Assembly (NCBI RefSeq): GCF_020687695.1
Contig: NZ_JAJEWL010000010.1
Span: 1 to 64,000 of the forward strand
Length of the DNA: 64,000 bases
Direction: 5' to 3'
DNA from: Pusillimonas sp. MFBS29
GTDB lineage: Bacteria; Pseudomonadota; Gammaproteobacteria; Burkholderiales; Burkholderiaceae_B
Program-made: the position numbers and the translations under genes
Notes under the pieces: generated by a model
What the model was told of the DNA's origin: nothing
Database searches by the model: none
Seen by the model: the letters and a program-made list of their open reading frames with translations, nothing else
Part shown: positions 63,541-64,000 of the stretch, piece after piece
How the letters are laid out: each line of letters begins with the position of its first letter
How positions within the stretch are numbered: the first letter of the stretch is position 1

Positions 63541-64000
63541 ATGACATTACCCATCACCACCGTTGAGATATTCCGCATCGCCGTCCCTTTGCTCGGCGAT
63601 GGCTTTCGCAACGCTTACGCCACCAACACCACCCAGCACAGTATTATCGTGCGACTCAGGTCCGGCACCCACATCGGCTTGGGTAATGTCGACCCTCTAC
63701 CCGGCTACTCAACAGAAGCCATAGAACAATCCATCAACAGCCTGCGAAGCACATTGGCACCAGCACTAATAGGCTTTGACGTCAGTAACCTTCAGCGGAT
63801 TTCTGATTTGATGGATACCGTTCTGCTTGGTTATATGGAAGCCAAAGCGGCTATAGAGATGGCCTGCTGCGACCTTTTGGGTCGTGCATTAGCCATACCA
63901 GTACATCAATTGCTCGGGGGTGCGGTAAACCAGTGCCTACACTTCAATGCCTGGATAGGCATTGTGCCGCCTGACCAGGCAGCGCGCGAGGCCCAACAAT
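63541..64000 (+). CDS. Mandelate racemase / muconate lactonizing enzyme-like protein (runs off window)
   Basis: About 153 residues are visible. The N-terminal enolase-superfamily capping domain shows TVEIFRIAVPLLG, then GLGNVDPLPGYSTEA and GYMEAKAAIEMACCDLLGRALAIPVHQLLGG, the barrel entry. The catalytic Lys and metal ligands lie beyond the window edge. It starts at ATG 63541 with only a weak ribosome-binding site, 32 bases after the Bug gene. The reaction (racemisation, cycloisomerisation or dehydration) cannot be decided from this part. Confidence 0.85.
   Translation, partial: MTLPITTVEIFRIAVPLLGDGFRNAYATNTTQHSIIVRLRSGTHIGLGNVDPLPGYSTEAIEQSINSLRSTLAPALIGFDVSNLQRISDLMDTVLLGYMEAKAAIEMACCDLLGRALAIPVHQLLGGAVNQCLHFNAWIGIVPPDQAAREAQQ

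Overview
The window looks like chromosomal DNA of an Alcaligenaceae member (Burkholderiales, in the Bordetella / Pusillimonas / Advenella neighbourhood). The tmRNA tag reads ANDERFALAA, there is a Bug-type (TctC-like) solute receptor, an H-NS protein of the short Bordetella/Burkholderia type and GC-rich coding DNA throughout. The species cannot be named from the sequence alone.

Layout. 1-6622 is a mobile region. It holds the start of an IS30-family element lying inside an IS3-family orfA, then about 790 bp of AT-rich, gene-free DNA with small tandem repeats, then a compact tnsA-tnsB-tnsC-tniQ operon of a Tn7-like transposon. Its right edge abuts the terminator of ssrA (tmRNA, 6652-7017, minus strand), which suggests ssrA as the insertion target. 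7.2-13.1 kb is core-like: sstT, a three-domain copper nitrite reductase with an FNR/NNR-type box, azoR, dbpA and ribA. 13.2-18.1 kb is a Liv-type ABC transporter operon whose permease LivM and ATPase LivG are fused. 18.3-24.6 kb carries small proteins of unknown function, nagB and a lipoprotein with Spondin_N-like and glycosidase-like parts. 25.4-27.0 kb is a 1.4-kb mini-island (VOC protein plus TetR regulator) between a complete tRNA-Lys gene and a 46-bp copy of that gene's 3' end.

27-44.9 kb holds purB, a GST, a TauE/SafE permease, a 2249-residue glycine-rich autotransporter, mnmA, glcF-glcE-glcD with a D-lactate dehydrogenase-like oxidase, and a DAHP synthase gene (aroG). The aroG gene is preceded by an unannotated Phe-rich leader peptide and an attenuator. 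45.0-52.5 kb is an osmoprotection block: ehuBCDA (ectoine/hydroxyectoine uptake) converges on ectRABCD (ectoine and hydroxyectoine synthesis), and the same palindrome lies in both promoters. 52.6-60.6 kb contains tldD with a nitrilase-family gene, an H-NS gene, a lipoprotein, pepN, fbp and a degenerate ABC ATPase. 60.6 kb to the end is a catabolic-looking LysR / SDR / Bug receptor / mandelate-racemase-like cluster that runs off the window.

Most notable: (1) the Tn7-like element at ssrA with its unusual repeats; (2) the Phe-codon attenuator in front of aroG; (3) the shared ectR/ehuB operator; (4) the cupredoxin-fused nitrite reductase. All identifications come from reading motifs and gene context; no database search was run.
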